25,389 nucleotides of DNA from Streptomyces sp. NRRL F-6676 (GTDB lineage: Bacteria > Actinomycetota > Actinomycetes > Streptomycetales > Streptomycetaceae): positions 1 to 25,389 of the forward strand of contig NZ_JOHS01000072.1 in NCBI RefSeq assembly GCF_000725625.1, in the 5' to 3' direction. Below are positions 24,389 through 25,389 of the stretch, in pieces. The stretch's first letter is position 1. The number at the start of each line of letters is the position of its first letter. The notes under the pieces are model-generated. The model saw nothing but the letters and a program-made list of their open reading frames with translations, was not told where the DNA came from and ran no database searches. Made by a program: the position numbers and the translations under genes.

Positions 24389-25366
24389 GAGACATCCACC
24401 CCACCCCTCATTATGCCGTTGTAATCCAGCCCCGAAGCATGCGCCAGGAAACTATCCACATCGCCCAACGCCGCAATTCAAGCGCCCGCAAAGCTACTTA
24501 CATCCGCGAGCCCCATGTCAAGCACATGTCCAATTTACGCCAAAGAATTACCCCCAAGACTTACAAACAACTGGATTGCCGCCTTGCGCTGACATAACGA
24601 GCAAGCCTGGCGAACCTGTGGCTTCACGCTTGACGAGGTGCCGATCCGAACCTCATAGTTTCTTCACCGCCAACCCGCATGCTGTCCGCGGTTTCGGCAC
24701 GCCAGGGGCGCACCGAAGGGTTCACAAGGGTGCGTATCAGTGGATCCCGCTCGTCGCCCGCCCGTAGTCCGGAATGGGGACGAAGCTCGTGGAACGCCTG
24801 AGGGCGTGCTTATCCGCATGCGCGGCGCATCACCCCGGTCGGCCGGCTCCTGACAGGCGCTACGACACTGCCGGAGAGCGAAACCGAGCCACGCGCCCCC
24901 ATATCCGCTCCGCTCGACGACATCTCGACTCACCGGATGCCGAGCGGTTGAGAACCGCTGTTCCACCTTGCGCACACGGCGCCAGGAATGTCGGCCGGGC
25001 TACCTGGCCGAATTTCTTCGTCGTTCAGGACAGCGTTCTCGGCTTTGCCTGCCATCGGCTGGAATTCGATGCCGCCCCGCTCGCCCCGCGTACCGAATCC
25101 GTTCGCGGCATTGCCCGCATCAGGAGCAATGCCGCGCGGTTCGGTCGAGCCGCCGGCAGCCCTGTTCACCTCGGCCCCCCCTCACGGTGGCCGAATCAGG
25201 ACGGCGCTCGACTCCGCCGGGAAACGACGCGAAAGCGGTAGCACCTCACAGTCCGCGCGCGTGGGGCAACGCGGGCGGGGCCCACCCCGTTGAGCTCGTA
25301 ACACGATCTTGGTGAAACGTGCTGGTTGGCCGTGACCGGTGTGAAGATTCGGCCGTTCGTGATGGT
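24389..25366. other. 978-bp region without a convincing gene
   Basis: The first 270 bp upstream of the FG-GAP gene are richer in A/T than the surroundings and have stops in most frames, consistent with a promoter region; a weak CATAAT (- strand, 24410-24415) lies near the start. From about 24770 to 25300 several frames are open on both strands (for example 24774-25241 + and 24930-25169 -), but none has a recognisable domain or a good ribosome site. I treat these as chance frames or debris of a decayed gene. From about 25290 the sequence may already belong to the insertion element whose transposase starts at 25367. Confidence 0.5.
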
Positions 25367-25389
25367 GTGAGTACTCGGCCGTGGATCGT
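25367..25389 (+). CDS. First codons of an IS5-like transposase (cut by window edge)
   Basis: GTG at 25367 begins a frame reading VSTRPWIV to the window end. Many Streptomyces IS5-family transposases begin with the pattern M/V-S-T-R-P-W-I-V, so an insertion element probably starts shortly upstream, perhaps near GAGCTCGTAACACGATC at about 25293. Only eight residues are visible, so this is a suggestion based on remembered sequences. Confidence 0.45.

Noticed and set aside
24774..25241. Possible genes upstream of the right edge (+ strand 24774-25241, - strand 24930-25169)
   Set aside because: Frames on both strands overlap, none has a recognisable domain or convincing start, so they are not listed as genes.

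Overview
The window is high-GC actinobacterial DNA, almost certainly Streptomyces. The reasons are the third-codon GC bias, GTG starts, coupled TGATG overlaps, DUF2637/RepSA-type genes of an actinomycete integrative and conjugative element (AICE), and the FG-GAP, LamG and RHS secreted proteins.

Layout. (1) 1-367: edge debris, namely the last 27 codons of a + strand gene and a 5'-truncated - strand gene. (2) 368-1725: the right-hand remnant of an old AICE. It holds the 3' end of a tyrosine integrase, a terminator, a DUF4240-type immunity gene, and an orphan toxin tip (Hint C-terminus plus GIY-YIG nuclease). (3) About 1713-12521: a second, nearly complete 10.8-kb AICE. Its genes are two small hypothetical genes, an XRE/TPR regulator, a 0.56-kb hairpin-rich non-coding region, a double-GntR regulator divergent from a Pra-like gene, a tiny coupled ORF, an FtsK-like Tra, a DUF2637 membrane protein, RepSA-like rep, xis and int. 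After int come a terminator, two - strand immunity-type genes and a toxin tip. (4) 12103-24388: a - strand run of three exported proteins (FG-GAP, LamG, and a 2295-residue RHS polymorphic toxin with a Hint pretoxin domain). (5) 24389-25389: no convincing gene until the first codons of an IS5-like transposase at the right edge.

The main observation is how these parts join. The second AICE is bounded by 25-bp identical direct repeats (1701-1725 and 12503-12527). Each contains the dyad AGCACA-7 bp-TGTGCT and encodes the conserved HTYYVLAG stretch of the Hint domain, just before the VHNC cleavage motif. The element therefore appears to sit inside the rhs coding frame instead of in a tRNA gene. 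It carries its own toxin tip and immunity genes at the end that fuses in frame to rhs. Insertion would exchange the C-terminal toxin of the host RHS protein, install matching immunity, and push the previous tip (GIY-YIG) to the far side as a promoterless orphan cut off by a TAG at the junction. The older remnant on the left has the same order (int, paired GTTGCCGTCA motifs, terminator, immunity, tip, core), which suggests that such elements have stacked at this site more than once.

The resident integrase has an in-frame amber codon before its last catalytic His and Tyr, while the older remnant keeps CAG there. The current arrangement may therefore be frozen. No searches or alignments were run; family names are from recognition of motifs.
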